Positions 17,215-26,516 are shown, counted from the first letter of the stretch. The stretch is DNA of 45,904 nt from Planctomycetota bacterium (GCA_016793245.1 JAEUHW010000384.1:1-45904); one strand, 5' to 3'. Notes: generated by a model from the letters alone, not told the origin. Translations and numbers: made by a program.

Positions 17215-18306
17215 ATGAGCTCGACGCGCTTTCACTTCACCGGCCGCGCCAAGACCCCGTTCGCGCGCGAGCTCCGCGGCGCCGTCGAAAGCTACTTCGC
17301 CACCCGCGGGATCTCGCCGCACGCGAATGCGGCCATGGTCGCGAAGTCGCTCGCGATGCTCGGCCTCCTCGCCGTGCCCTACGCGCTCGTGATGAGCGGT
17401 GCGGTGAGCGGCCTCCTCGCGCTGCTCGCCTGCGCGCTGATGGGTGGAGCCATCGCCGGCATCGGCTTCGGCATCGGGCACGACGCGCTGCACGGCGCCT
17501 ATGCCACGCGCCCGCTCTGGAACCGCGTCCTCAGCTTCAGCTTCGAGCTGATCGGCGCGAACCGCTCCTTCTGGCAGCTCACGCACAACCGCGCGCACCA
17601 CAGCTTCACCAACGTCGACGGCGCCGACCTCGACCTCCGCGTCGCCGATCCGCTGGTGCGCCTCTCGCCGCACTCGCCTCGGCTCGCGCATCACCGCGCG
17701 CAGCACCTCTATGCGTGGCCGCTCTACGCGCTCACCACGCTGAACTGGGTGTTCGTGAAGGACTATCAGTACCTCTTCGCGCCGCGCTTCCGTTCCCAGC
17801 TCGGCTCCCAGCTCGGACGAACGGAGATCGCGCTGCTCTTCGCGGGGAAGGCGCTGCACTACGGCTGGAGCCTCGTTCTGCCGCTCGCCCTGCTCGATCT
17901 CCCGCTGGGCCAGATCCTCCTCGGCTACCTGGTGATGCACCTGGTCGCCGGCACGCTGCTCAGCGTCGTCTTCCAGCTCGCGCACGTCATCGAGGATCTC
18001 CCGGTGGTGACTCCGGACGAGCGCGGCGCGATCGCCGAGGAATGGTGGGCGCATCAGCTCCGCACCACCTCGAACTTCGCCACGCGCTCGCGCTGGCTCT
18101 CCTGGTTCACGGGTGGGCTCAATCACCAGGTGGAACACCACCTCTTCCCGCGCATCTGCAGCGTGCACTACCCGGCGCTCGCGCCGATCGTGGCCGCGAC
18201 GGCGCGGAAGCACGGCCTGCCCTATCGCGAGCACCCGACGCTCGGCGGTGCGATCGCTTCGCACTACCGGCGCTTGAAGACGCTGGGGACGACGAACGAG
18301 AGCTGA
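17215..18306 (+). CDS. Membrane fatty acid desaturase (front-end type)
   Basis: 363 residues from the ATG at 17215 with GGAGG 9 nt upstream. A membrane di-iron desaturase that would introduce a double bond into an acyl chain. Three histidine boxes are present: HDALH (89–93), HNRAHH (124–129) and QVEHH (305–309). The Gln-initiated third box is the hallmark of front-end (delta-5/6-like) and linoleoyl-CoA desaturases. Four or more hydrophobic segments flank them (about 45–85, 215–265). There is no N-terminal cytochrome b5 domain, so electrons must come from a separate carrier, none of which is encoded nearby. Follows rpmB by 151 bp on the same strand. Confidence 0.9.
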   Translation: MSSTRFHFTGRAKTPFARELRGAVESYFATRGISPHANAAMVAKSLAMLGLLAVPYALVMSGAVSGLLALLACALMGGAIAGIGFGIGHDALHGAYATRPLWNRVLSFSFELIGANRSFWQLTHNRAHHSFTNVDGADLDLRVADPLVRLSPHSPRLAHHRAQHLYAWPLYALTTLNWVFVKDYQYLFAPRFRSQLGSQLGRTEIALLFAGKALHYGWSLVLPLALLDLPLGQILLGYLVMHLVAGTLLSVVFQLAHVIEDLPVVTPDERGAIAEEWWAHQLRTTSNFATRSRWLSWFTGGLNHQVEHHLFPRICSVHYPALAPIVAATARKHGLPYREHPTLGGAIASHYRRLKTLGTTNES

Positions 18307-18339
18307 GCACGCGAGCGCGCCGTCTCGGTGCGAGAGCCT

Positions 18340-19788
18340 TCAGCGCAGCTTGGCGCCGAAGCAGTAGAGCGCGCGATAGCTGCGCACCAGGAAGGCCCCA
18401 GGGATGAGCGCCGGCGTCGCGATCACGGGCTCGTCGAGCTCTCGCTGGGCTAGGAGCTCCGGCTCGTCTCCCTCCCGCAGCAAGCTCAACACTCCGCCGT
18501 GATCGGCGAGCAGGAGAACCCCGTCTGCCGCGACGGGTGAAGCGAAGAAAGCCCCCGTGGATCCAGGCACGCGCCGATCCGAGAGTAGCTTTCCCGTGGT
18601 TGCGTCCAGTACATGCAGCACGCCGCCATCGCGAATCGTGTAGATCCTCCCGCGATAGACGAGAGGGGTGGTGAACTCCGGGGCGCTCCGCTCGTGGCGC
18701 CAGAAGGTGGACTCGCCGTCCCCAATGACCTCGAGCTCATGCGCCGCGAGCGCGCGCTCGTTCGTCCCCCGTCTTCGCACGAGCGTCCATTCTCGATCGT
18801 CGAGGGCGCCGTTCGCGTCGAGATCGAGCTGGTCCCAGACCGCCGCGAGAGCTTCTCCTTCGAACTCGGTCCGTTCGACCGAGCCGCTGCGATCGCGATC
18901 GAGACGCTCGAGGAGCCGGGCAAAACTCTCGAGATCGCTGCGAAAGCCGACGCCGACCAAGTCGGGTGAGTTCCACGTGGCATAGATCCGATCACCATCG
19001 ACGATCGGCGAGGCCTTCACGAGCCACGAGTAACCCGGCAGCTCCCAACGCGCAGCTCCGGTGGCGAGGTCGAATCCGGCCAGGAGATGAGAGCTAGCCG
19101 TCACGATCTCCTCGGTGCCGCCGACGGCTCGACGGAGCACCGGAGTTCCGAAGCCGCTCGCGATCCCAACGCGCGGCGTGCGCCACTGCTCTCGACCATC
19201 CGCGACATCGAAGCTCGCGAGATAGGAGCCGAGGTCCTGGTCGCACTGTAGTACGAGCTGTGAGCCGCAGAGGATCGGCGAGGTCGCCATGCCACCCGCC
19301 GCGCGGAACGGCGCGAGCTCGCGTTGCCAGCGCACCCGCCCTTCGGCATCGAAGGAGACGAGGCCGAAGTCACCGAAGAGCACGGTCAGATGGCGTCCAT
19401 CGGTGACCGGAGTTCCCGAGACGGGATTGTTGCCCACATCTCCCTGCGGTGCAGGCAGCTCACGCGGTCCGCGTCGGCGCCAGCGCTCGACGCCGTTGGA
19501 AACGTCGATCGCGATGGCCAGCGAGTGAACGCCTTCATGGGCCGTGAGGAAGACCAGCTCCTCACCCACGACGGGAGAGCTAAAGCCCGAGGGCGTCGGC
19601 GTGCGCCAGCGCAGGAGCTCGAAGCTGCGCGGCATGCCGATGCCATCGTTCACACCGCTGCCGTTCGGTCCACGGAACCGCGACCAGAGCGCCAGCTTCG
19701 GAACGAGGGCTGGCTCCTGCGCCTCGAGGGTTGCGATCGTCGGAAGGGATAGCAGTGCTATCGCCGCGAGCTCGAGAAACGCGATCAT
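18340..19788 (-). CDS. Secreted PQQ-like beta-propeller with two inserted EF-hands
   Basis: 482 residues. Its ATG (19788) overlaps the radical SAM stop as ATGA, which fixes the start and implies translational coupling. Signal peptide about 1–24 (IAFLELAAIALLSLPTIATLEAQ region). Repeated blades of PQQ-like type: SFDAEGRVRWQREL, FDLATGAARWELPG, LDATTGKLLSDRR. Between blades, residues 297–308 (DRDRSGSVERTE) and 322–333 (DLDANGALDDRE) are two complete EF-hand calcium loops, each with acidic or oxygen ligands at positions 1, 3, 5, 9 and 12. Planctomycetes encode many propellers of the 'WSRFRGPNGSGV' family, and this one opens the same way. No PQQ-binding dehydrogenase active site was seen, so a binding or scaffold role is more likely than catalysis. 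Confidence 0.88.
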   Translation of the reverse strand: MIAFLELAAIALLSLPTIATLEAQEPALVPKLALWSRFRGPNGSGVNDGIGMPRSFELLRWRTPTPSGFSSPVVGEELVFLTAHEGVHSLAIAIDVSNGVERWRRRGPRELPAPQGDVGNNPVSGTPVTDGRHLTVLFGDFGLVSFDAEGRVRWQRELAPFRAAGGMATSPILCGSQLVLQCDQDLGSYLASFDVADGREQWRTPRVGIASGFGTPVLRRAVGGTEEIVTASSHLLAGFDLATGAARWELPGYSWLVKASPIVDGDRIYATWNSPDLVGVGFRSDLESFARLLERLDRDRSGSVERTEFEGEALAAVWDQLDLDANGALDDREWTLVRRRGTNERALAAHELEVIGDGESTFWRHERSAPEFTTPLVYRGRIYTIRDGGVLHVLDATTGKLLSDRRVPGSTGAFFASPVAADGVLLLADHGGVLSLLREGDEPELLAQRELDEPVIATPALIPGAFLVRSYRALYCFGAKLR

Positions 19789-20930
19789 GCGGAGGCACCT
19801 CGGGGCATCTCTTCGGCGTAGTAGGCAGTGCAGGCCCGGCACGCCGGACGAAGGCTGCGGTCGAAGTGCTCTCGTCGCAGCGTCTGCATCGCCGGACCGT
19901 TCCAGAGCGAGAGGAAGCCGAGCTGCTCGAAGGGTCCCAGATCGATCGGATGTCGGCAGCAGGGCCGGAGCTGCCCCGTGGCCGTGAGCACCGCGGTCGA
20001 AGCCAACGAAGCGCAGAAACCGGGACGCACCAGATCGACGAGGAATCGCTGCTCGTCGAGGCTGCGGAAGCGCGTGGGGAGATCCGGCCCGGAGAGCGCT
20101 GGCACGCCGCGGCCGAAGTTGCTCTCGACCCGCATGCCTAACGCGGCGGCGCGTTCCACCGCGGCCGCGACCAGATCCACTTCCTCGACGTCATCGATGG
20201 AGCGAGATCGCCCTTCCTCGGCGTGATAGGGCCCCCAAGGATAGAGCCGCTGCACGATCCAACGGCGAACTCCGAGTTCCGCGAGGAACTCCGCGTGCGC
20301 CGAGAGCTCGCGAGCATTGGCATGCATGACGACGCACGAGCTCGCCAAGTCGAAGCCCGCGTCCGCCGAGCGCTGCGCCAAGCGGCGCAGATTCTCCACG
20401 ATGCGATCGAAGGAGAGGCCGGGAACGAGCTGCTCCTGAAGGTCGCGCCGGTGAGATTGCAGAGAGACATTCACTCGCGCGGTCACGTCCTCGATGCCGC
20501 GCCAGAGAGCTGCGTCGAGCCGTTCACCGTTCGTGGTCAGGCTGAAGAAGATGTTCCGAGGGCGCAGGATCGCGGCGACCTCCGGGAGGGGTGCGAGCGT
20601 AGGCTCCCCGCTCAGGAACGGCACCACCTCCATGACTCCCGGGCCCATCTCGTCCAGCACGCGCTCGAAGCTCGTCGGCGAGAGTTCCTCCGTCGGCGAA
20701 TGCTGGATCGGGCACATGCGGCAATGGGTGTTGCAGCGCCGGTTGAACTCCACCATCAGCCGGAACGGCAGGCTGCTCCAGCGCATGCGCCGCTCCAGCA
20801 GGTCTTCGGCCTTCGCCCATACATTGGCGCGCTGCCATCGATCGAGGATCACGTCCGGCTCGAGAGCGGCCGCGATCGCGGCGCGCATCCGAGCCCGGTC
20901 GATCCCGGGAGCTTCGACGATCATGCTCAT
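19785..20930 (-). CDS. Radical SAM protein with SPASM-like C-terminus
   Basis: 381 residues from the ATG at 20930, which overlaps the upstream stop as ATGA; an internal ATG at 20924 is less likely. The [4Fe-4S]/SAM motif is CNTHCRMC (C66, C70, C73), followed by a GEPT SAM-binding motif (FLSGEPTLAP). The C-terminus has C306, C324–C325, C364 and C367 in a SPASM-like arrangement (GQLRPCCRHP, then CRAC), so at least one auxiliary Fe-S cluster is expected. SPASM proteins modify peptides (PqqE, AlbA, anaerobic sulfatase-maturing enzymes) or other substrates. Cytoplasmic, yet translated between two exported proteins that are its natural candidate substrates. No precursor-peptide gene was found nearby. 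Confidence 0.87.
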   Translation of the reverse strand: MSMIVEAPGIDRARMRAAIAAALEPDVILDRWQRANVWAKAEDLLERRMRWSSLPFRLMVEFNRRCNTHCRMCPIQHSPTEELSPTSFERVLDEMGPGVMEVVPFLSGEPTLAPLPEVAAILRPRNIFFSLTTNGERLDAALWRGIEDVTARVNVSLQSHRRDLQEQLVPGLSFDRIVENLRRLAQRSADAGFDLASSCVVMHANARELSAHAEFLAELGVRRWIVQRLYPWGPYHAEEGRSRSIDDVEEVDLVAAAVERAAALGMRVESNFGRGVPALSGPDLPTRFRSLDEQRFLVDLVRPGFCASLASTAVLTATGQLRPCCRHPIDLGPFEQLGFLSLWNGPAMQTLRREHFDRSLRPACRACTAYYAEEMPRGASA

Positions 20931-23900
20931 CGATCCATCTCCACGGTGATCTCGTCCAGCAGAACTCGTCCTGGATCCAAGAGCTCGACGAAGATCCAGC
21001 CTTGGTACCAGCCGGATGCGAATCGCCCACGCACGACTTCGGGATGCGCCGCGAGCGACGCGCTCTCCCAGGTCTCGGAAGCGCGATTGGTCCAGCTCGC
21101 CAGCGTGCACGTCTCGAGCGCGAAGGGGTCGAGCGCGCGCAGCTCGAGGCGCACCTGCGAGGGGCGCTCCGCGCGAATGCGAGCTCTCAGTCGCACGCCT
21201 AGCTCCTCGGTCACAGCATCGGGGATCACGCTGCTGGCCCAGGAAGCCGCATTCCCGCGAAGCGCGAGCGAGCGTTCGCCCGTGAAGGCGTGCCCGGCGG
21301 AAAGCTCCACCGCGGCATCTTCGCTGCGCGCCCAGTTCGGGATCCGCTTGGACCAATCGGCGCCGCGCGCGACCTCTGCCGGACTCGGCGCGATCTCGAA
21401 GTCTCCGTTCGCGTAGCAGTCGAGGAGGACGACCTGCTGCGCGGGGAGCAAGCGCAAGCGTTCGATGGACGTGTTCGCCGGGCCCTCGAGATGCAGCTCG
21501 AAGCGCAACGGAGGCTCAGGTCCCGACCGTCGCTCCGCGAGGGACACCTCCACTTGCACGCAGCGGTGATGCTCGCTCGGCTCCAGATCGATCGAGGCCA
21601 CGGTGCGTGGCATGCTCGGCTCTCCGACGTCCAGCCAGCGCGCTCGAGAGGCGGGCCCCCGATGCCAGAAGCTCAACACCCATCGAGGGCCGTTCGCAGG
21701 CGACATCGGCGCCCAACCCCAGGATCGCCGAGAGCCGCCGAGCTCGATCGGCCGGGCTCGGTCCCCAAGTCCCGGAGATGGGTCGCGAACCCCGAGCGGC
21801 AACAGAAGCGCTTGCTCGATGGCAACGACTTCTCCATCGCGGCCTCGGAGCGAGAGCGCGGCTCGTGGAGCACGCTCTCCAAGTCGCGCGTCGATCTGCA
21901 TCGCAAACGGGTGCCCCGAGGCGCGAAGGGGCTCGGAAAGAGCGCGACCGGTCTCGAGATCGATCAAGCTCAAGTCCCAGGGCCCCGTCGCTCCCGCCGC
22001 GGCTCGCCCCACTGCCAGATAGCTGCGCCCTCCGACGACTCCCTCAGCCGAGCTCTCGAGGATCGAAGCGCGCTCGAGCTGGGCTTGCTCCAGGCACTCG
22101 AAGTTGTCGATGTCGAGCGACGTGTCTCGCGGAGCGATCCACTCGCAGAGCAGCTCCTCCGAGGCTTCGAGTCCGGGCGGAACGCAGAGCCACGCCGCTC
22201 TCCAATCCTCCGAGGTGATCTCGAGGCGATCCCGGACCGCACCATCTCGGGAGCTCACGAGAGCGAACGAGGCCCCGAGGCCCGTCGTGCGAACGAAGGC
22301 GCCGCAGGCGCCCCCGCGACGAAGGCTCGGTGGCAGTGCGAAACGCAGAGCACTTCGAGCATCGAGACGGCAGCCAGATCGTCCGCTGAGCGCCGCCTCC
22401 GGCGACACGCGAGCCGAGCCGCGGACATCGAAGCCGCGCGGCCCCATTGCGCCCGAGAGCTCGAAGCCCCCGTTGCCGGCGCGACTCCGCCGCGGAAGCG
22501 CGAGCTCGCGCACGACCCGAGCGGCGAACTCCTGCACTTCCGCAATGGAGATCTCGGGGATCGCACCGAAAGGAAGATGGGCAAAGTTGCGCGCTCCCGC
22601 GTGCACGACACGGCCGAAGTCCTCCCAATCCGCAAGCGCGGCGAAGCCCGTCGTCGCCGGCGCGATGCAGAGCACGCGGAGATCGTTGGCGATCTCGCCG
22701 CCGCGACTCGCGATCAGCCGCCCCTCACGTCGTTCGATGGGCGCGCCATCGACGTGCCCAGAGACGGTGATGACGGCGAAGGTCGCTCCGTCGCGACGCG
22801 TCTCCGCGATCCCGAACAGCGCGCCGCGACGAGCCTCGAGCGGAGCGAGGAATGGGTGCTCCGGAGCTTCGATGGCGTAGTAGCCGAAGCCCGACTCATA
22901 GGGCTGATCCGGATCGACTCCGCGCCACGGTCCATAGGGATGCCTACGGCCCAGAGCCGTGGCGCTCGTCGCGAAGCGGTGGGCGAGTCCCAGCGTTCGC
23001 TCCTCGGGATCATCGACGGGCGGGAGAGCGAACGGCATTGCGAGCGCGCGCTGCGCCGCCGACGAGCGCTGGACGAAGAGCGGGTCGTTCCTCGGGTCGT
23101 GGTAATAGAAGAGAACCTGACCTGCTTCGTCGAGTCGCACCTGCGATGAGCAGAGGTTCCCCGTAGCCGCGAAGAGGCGCCCCCCGTTGCCCAGAAACGC
23201 ATCGAGACCCGCGCGCATCTTTCGCGACCAGTAAGCGCTCGCGCCGGCGACGATGACCAGGTCGTAGCGTTGCAGGAGCTCGGGGTCGCGGTGGAGATCG
23301 CGATCCTCGGCGTAAGCCACAGGCAGGCCCAGCCCCTCCAGCCAATCGACGAACGGCTCGATCGCCCCGAGGCGAGGATCGCCGGTGACGAGGAGCGGGA
23401 CCTCTGCACTGCGCACGGGATGTGCATGTGGGTAGCCCGCCGGCACGCCGAAGCGGTTGGTGGCCAGTTCCGTGCAGAAAGAGCGCAGCATCAAGATCCG
23501 CGCGGAGCCGGCTGCGCTCGACTCGCGCACGACGAAGCTGAGCTCCGCGGAGGGCTCGGCGCTCTGCACCGGAGCCGAGATTCGCGCGACATAGAGACCG
23601 GACCGCAGCTCCGCCGGGAGCTCGAGGCTCACGGCCGTCGGCCAGCCGCAGCCCGCACTCGCGGCGCCCTCGGGAATGGGATGGTATCGCGAGGCGAAGC
23701 TCAGCGGCGGCAGCTCGTTCTCCGAGCCGCCTCCCACGCGACGCCAGTCGACGCGCAGCTCGAGCCCCACGGGGGCGGAGACACAGAGCTCCAGCACTTC
23801 CCCCGGCTCGAGCGAAGTGCGCCGGACATAGGCGAGGATCCGCGGATCCTCTCTGGGGTGCATCCGGGCACTCGCGGAGGCGATCAGCGCGAAGAGCAAA

Positions 23901-23962
23901 GCGAAGCGCGCGCGTCTCGAGCAGAGATGCGCAGCGGCGATAGGACTCCGCATCCAGGTCAT
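20927..23962 (-). CDS. Large secreted N,N-dimethylformamidase beta-subunit-like protein
   Basis: 1011 residues from ATG 23962; GTG 23971 and ATG 23953 are alternatives and none has a good Shine-Dalgarno. An N-terminal export signal (about residues 15–36, ARFALLFALIASASA) precedes a beta-sandwich region. Residues ~150–470 resemble the C-terminal domain of N,N-dimethylformamidase large subunit: RILMLRSFCTELATNRFG, then RYDLVIVAGASAYWSRKMR (GHsEYWS-like) and LDAFLGNGGRLFAATGN. The remaining ~500 residues look like successive jelly-roll/carbohydrate-binding-like domains. Enzyme identity is uncertain: in DMFase this domain sits in an Fe-containing amidase, and several relatives have no known activity. 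First gene of the coupled three-gene unit. Confidence 0.78.
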   Translation of the reverse strand: MTWMRSPIAAAHLCSRRARFALLFALIASASARMHPREDPRILAYVRRTSLEPGEVLELCVSAPVGLELRVDWRRVGGGSENELPPLSFASRYHPIPEGAASAGCGWPTAVSLELPAELRSGLYVARISAPVQSAEPSAELSFVVRESSAAGSARILMLRSFCTELATNRFGVPAGYPHAHPVRSAEVPLLVTGDPRLGAIEPFVDWLEGLGLPVAYAEDRDLHRDPELLQRYDLVIVAGASAYWSRKMRAGLDAFLGNGGRLFAATGNLCSSQVRLDEAGQVLFYYHDPRNDPLFVQRSSAAQRALAMPFALPPVDDPEERTLGLAHRFATSATALGRRHPYGPWRGVDPDQPYESGFGYYAIEAPEHPFLAPLEARRGALFGIAETRRDGATFAVITVSGHVDGAPIERREGRLIASRGGEIANDLRVLCIAPATTGFAALADWEDFGRVVHAGARNFAHLPFGAIPEISIAEVQEFAARVVRELALPRRSRAGNGGFELSGAMGPRGFDVRGSARVSPEAALSGRSGCRLDARSALRFALPPSLRRGGACGAFVRTTGLGASFALVSSRDGAVRDRLEITSEDWRAAWLCVPPGLEASEELLCEWIAPRDTSLDIDNFECLEQAQLERASILESSAEGVVGGRSYLAVGRAAAGATGPWDLSLIDLETGRALSEPLRASGHPFAMQIDARLGERAPRAALSLRGRDGEVVAIEQALLLPLGVRDPSPGLGDRARPIELGGSRRSWGWAPMSPANGPRWVLSFWHRGPASRARWLDVGEPSMPRTVASIDLEPSEHHRCVQVEVSLAERRSGPEPPLRFELHLEGPANTSIERLRLLPAQQVVLLDCYANGDFEIAPSPAEVARGADWSKRIPNWARSEDAAVELSAGHAFTGERSLALRGNAASWASSVIPDAVTEELGVRLRARIRAERPSQVRLELRALDPFALETCTLASWTNRASETWESASLAAHPEVVRGRFASGWYQGWIFVELLDPGRVLLDEITVEMDR

Positions 23963-24061
23963 GGCGATCACCGGAACGGTGTTCGGGCTTCAGGAAAGCC
24001 GTGGGCGACGGGACCCAGACTCGGGTTCGCCCGCTCGAACGTCAAGCCATGCCGAGCTCGC

Positions 24062-24097
24062 GAGCGATCGATCGTCGCGGATCGGCTGCGATCGCTC
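24062..24097 (-). terminator. Possible hairpin at the end of the ArsR–methyltransferase gene
   Basis: A perfect 9-bp stem, GAGCGATCG / CGATCGCTC, with an 18-nt loop overlaps the stop codon of the methyltransferase fusion. There is no U-tract. It may end the ahcY operon, or be chance in GATC-rich sequence. Confidence 0.25.
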
Positions 24098-25073
24098 ACC
24101 CTCGCGGACGAACGGCCGTCGCGAGGAAGAGCTCGAGCTCCACCACCTCGCCTTCCGGCCCCTCGACGCGATAGCGGTCGTCGAGCTCGCGGGTCTCGAT
24201 CTCCTCGAAGCCCGCGCGTTGCAGGCGGCGCGCGAGCTCGCGCCGATCGAGGCCGAGCTTCGCGTCGCCGAGCTGCGAGAGCAACCAGGCGTGCTTGTGC
24301 GGCAGGAGGTCCACGATCGCGAGACGACCCGCGGGCTTCAGCGCGCGATGCATCTCGGCGAGCGCCGCGGTCGGATCGACGAGGTGGTGCAGCACCATGT
24401 GCGCGAACACGGCGTCGACCTCGCCATTCTGCAACGGCAGATCGTGCAGCTCTCCGGGGCGGAGCTCGATGCGCTCGGCGACGGAGGCCAAGTTCTCTCG
24501 CGCGCGGGCGAGCATGCCGGTCGAGTGGTCGATGCAGATGACGCGCGAGGCGACCTGCGCGAGCGCCTCGGCCTGATAGCCCGTGCCGCAGCCGATGTCG
24601 GCGACGACGAGGCCGGGTGGAACGAGGGAGCTCACCGCGTGCAGGCGCGCGGTGCCGCGCGTGAACTCGCGTCCGATGGTGTCCCAGCGCACGGCCATCG
24701 CATCGAAGAAGCGGGCCGACTTGCGCCGACGCTCCTCGAGCACGGCGTCGAGGCGCGCGCGATCATCGGCGGCCTCCTCCAGCTCGGCGATGCGGGCGCG
24801 CAGTGCCTGCCAGAGCTCGCGCGCGCCTTCGTCGGGCAGCGCCAAGCGCGCGTAGGTGAAGGCGCCTTCGCGGCGCTCTTCCAAGAGCGCGCCCTCGCGC
24901 AAGAGCTTCAGATGATTGCTCACGCGCGAGGGCGACATCGCGATGGCGCGGGCGAGCTCCCCGATCGCGAGCTCCTGGCCGTCGAGCAGCGCGAGGATGC
25001 GCAGCCGCGTCGGGTCGGCGAGGAGCTTCAGATGCTGGAGGAGCTCGGTGCCCATCGTGCGCGGCGCGCTCAT
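24096..25073 (-). CDS. ArsR-family regulator fused to SAM-dependent methyltransferase
   Basis: 325 residues. Residues ~8–85 are an ArsR winged helix: LKLLADPTRLRILALL, IGELARAIAMSPSRVSNHLKLLREGALL. No metal-binding CxC motif is present in helix 3, so it is not a classic metal sensor. Residues ~120–325 are a class I methyltransferase with motif I VADIGCGTGYQ (157–167), the acidic ID loop (ICIDHS) and a post-motif HMVLHHLVDP. The gene starts 24 bp after ahcY, so one operon is very likely. An S-adenosylhomocysteine- or SAM-responsive repressor (SahR-like) using its methyltransferase fold as the sensor is a reasonable inference; a true methyltransferase is the alternative. Confidence 0.88.
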   Translation of the reverse strand: MSAPRTMGTELLQHLKLLADPTRLRILALLDGQELAIGELARAIAMSPSRVSNHLKLLREGALLEERREGAFTYARLALPDEGARELWQALRARIAELEEAADDRARLDAVLEERRRKSARFFDAMAVRWDTIGREFTRGTARLHAVSSLVPPGLVVADIGCGTGYQAEALAQVASRVICIDHSTGMLARARENLASVAERIELRPGELHDLPLQNGEVDAVFAHMVLHHLVDPTAALAEMHRALKPAGRLAIVDLLPHKHAWLLSQLGDAKLGLDRRELARRLQRAGFEEIETRELDDRYRVEGPEGEVVELELFLATAVRPRG

Positions 25074-25097
25074 GTCGAGTGCGCCGCTTGCTCGAGA

Positions 25098-26516
25098 TCA
25101 GTAGCGGTAGTGCTCGGGCTTGTACGGGCCCTTCTTCGACACGCCGAGGTACTTCGACTGCTTCTCGGTGAGGGTCGTGAGCTTCACCCCGAGCTTTCCG
25201 AGGTGGAGCCGCGCGACCTCTTCGTCGAGCTCCTTCGGCAGCACGTGCACGCCGAGCGGGAACTCCGCGGAGCGCGTCCAGAGCGCGATCTGGCCCATCA
25301 CCTGGTTGGTGAACGAGCTCGACATCACGAAGCTCGGGTGGCCCGTGGCGCAGCCCAGATTCACGAGGCGACCGCGCGCGAGCAGGATCACCGAGCGGCC
25401 GTTCTTGAAGAAGAAGCGGTCGACCTGCGGCTTCACGTTCTCCTCGCGGACGCAGTTCTTCTCCATCCAAGCGACGTCGATCTCGATGTCGAAGTGCCCG
25501 ATGTTGCAGAGGATCACGTTGTCCTTCATCTCGAGGACGTGCTCGCCGCGCACGATGTCGCAGCAGCCCGTCGTCGTGACGAAGATGTCGCCCTGCGGAG
25601 CGGCCTCTTCCATCGTCGTGACCTCGAAGCCCTCCATCGCCGCCTGCAGCGCGCAGATCGGGTCGATCTCGGTGACGAGGACGCGCGCGCCGAGGCCGCG
25701 CATCGCGTCGGCGCAGCCCTTGCCGACGTCGCCGTAGCCGGCGATCACGACCACCTTGCCCGCGATCATGACGCCGGTGGCGCGCTTGATGCCGTCGCCG
25801 AGCGACTCGCGGCAACCGTAGAGGTTGTCGAACTTCGACTTCGTGACCGAGTCGTTGACGTTGATCGCCGGGACCTTGAGCTTGCCGCTCTGGAAGGCCT
25901 GGTAGAGGCGATGGACGCCGGTCGTCGTCTCCTCGGTGAGGCCTTTGATGTCCTTCAGCAAGTGCGGGTACTTCTCGTGCACGTGCCAGGTGAGGTCCCC
26001 GCCGTCATCGAGGATCATGTTCGGCCCGAGACCGTCACCGAAATCGAGGGTCTGCTCCATGCACCAGACGTACTCGGCTTCGGTCTCGCCCTTCCACGCG
26101 AAGACCGGGATGCCGGCCTTGGCGATGGCGGCCGCGGCGGCATCGGTCGTCGAGAAGATGTTGCAGGACGACCAGCGGATCTGCGCCCCGAGCTGGACCA
26201 GCGTCTCGATCAAGATCGCGGTCTCCGTCGTCATGTGCAGGCAGCCCGCGATGCGCGCGCCCTTCAGGGGCTTCGTCTTCTTGTACTTCTCGCGCAGCGC
26301 CATCAGACCCGGCATCTCCGGCTCGGAGATCTGGATCATCTTGCGGCCCTCTTCCCAGAGGCTGATGTCCTTCACCTTGTAGTCGGTGAAGTTCTTGGGC
26401 GCGGTCGCCTTCGCCGCGGGCGCCTTGGTGGCGGTCGGCTTGGTTTCGGTGGGCTTCGTCCCGTTGGTCTTGGTCGCCGCCGGCTTCGTCGCGGGCGTCT
26501 TGGTATCGGTGGGCAT
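25098..26516 (-). CDS. ahcY: S-adenosylhomocysteine hydrolase
   Basis: 472 residues from ATG 26516, with AGGAG at 5 nt. Hydrolyses S-adenosylhomocysteine to adenosine and homocysteine, clearing the inhibitor left by methylation. The NAD-binding motif is GYGDVG (260–265), with [24 protein letters not shown] and [12 protein letters not shown] all typical. The C-terminal KPEHYRY is the conserved tail that reaches into the neighbour subunit's NAD site. Unusual is a 40-residue N-terminal extension made almost only of Lys, Thr, Pro and Ala ([15 protein letters not shown]...), before the normal start of the domain at ~42. Followed by the ArsR–methyltransferase gene. Confidence 0.95.
   Translation of the reverse strand: MPTDTKTPATKPAATKTNGTKPTETKPTATKAPAAKATAPKNFTDYKVKDISLWEEGRKMIQISEPEMPGLMALREKYKKTKPLKGARIAGCLHMTTETAILIETLVQLGAQIRWSSCNIFSTTDAAAAAIAKAGIPVFAWKGETEAEYVWCMEQTLDFGDGLGPNMILDDGGDLTWHVHEKYPHLLKDIKGLTEETTTGVHRLYQAFQSGKLKVPAINVNDSVTKSKFDNLYGCRESLGDGIKRATGVMIAGKVVVIAGYGDVGKGCADAMRGLGARVLVTEIDPICALQAAMEGFEVTTMEEAAPQGDIFVTTTGCCDIVRGEHVLEMKDNVILCNIGHFDIEIDVAWMEKNCVREENVKPQVDRFFFKNGRSVILLARGRLVNLGCATGHPSFVMSSSFTNQVMGQIALWTRSAEFPLGVHVLPKELDEEVARLHLGKLGVKLTTLTEKQSKYLGVSKKGPYKPEHYRY

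Noticed and set aside
18340..19788. PQQ-dependent dehydrogenase
   Set aside because: Blade motifs are present, but the catalytic Asp/Cys-Cys features of quinoprotein dehydrogenases are not seen, and the length is short for that family.
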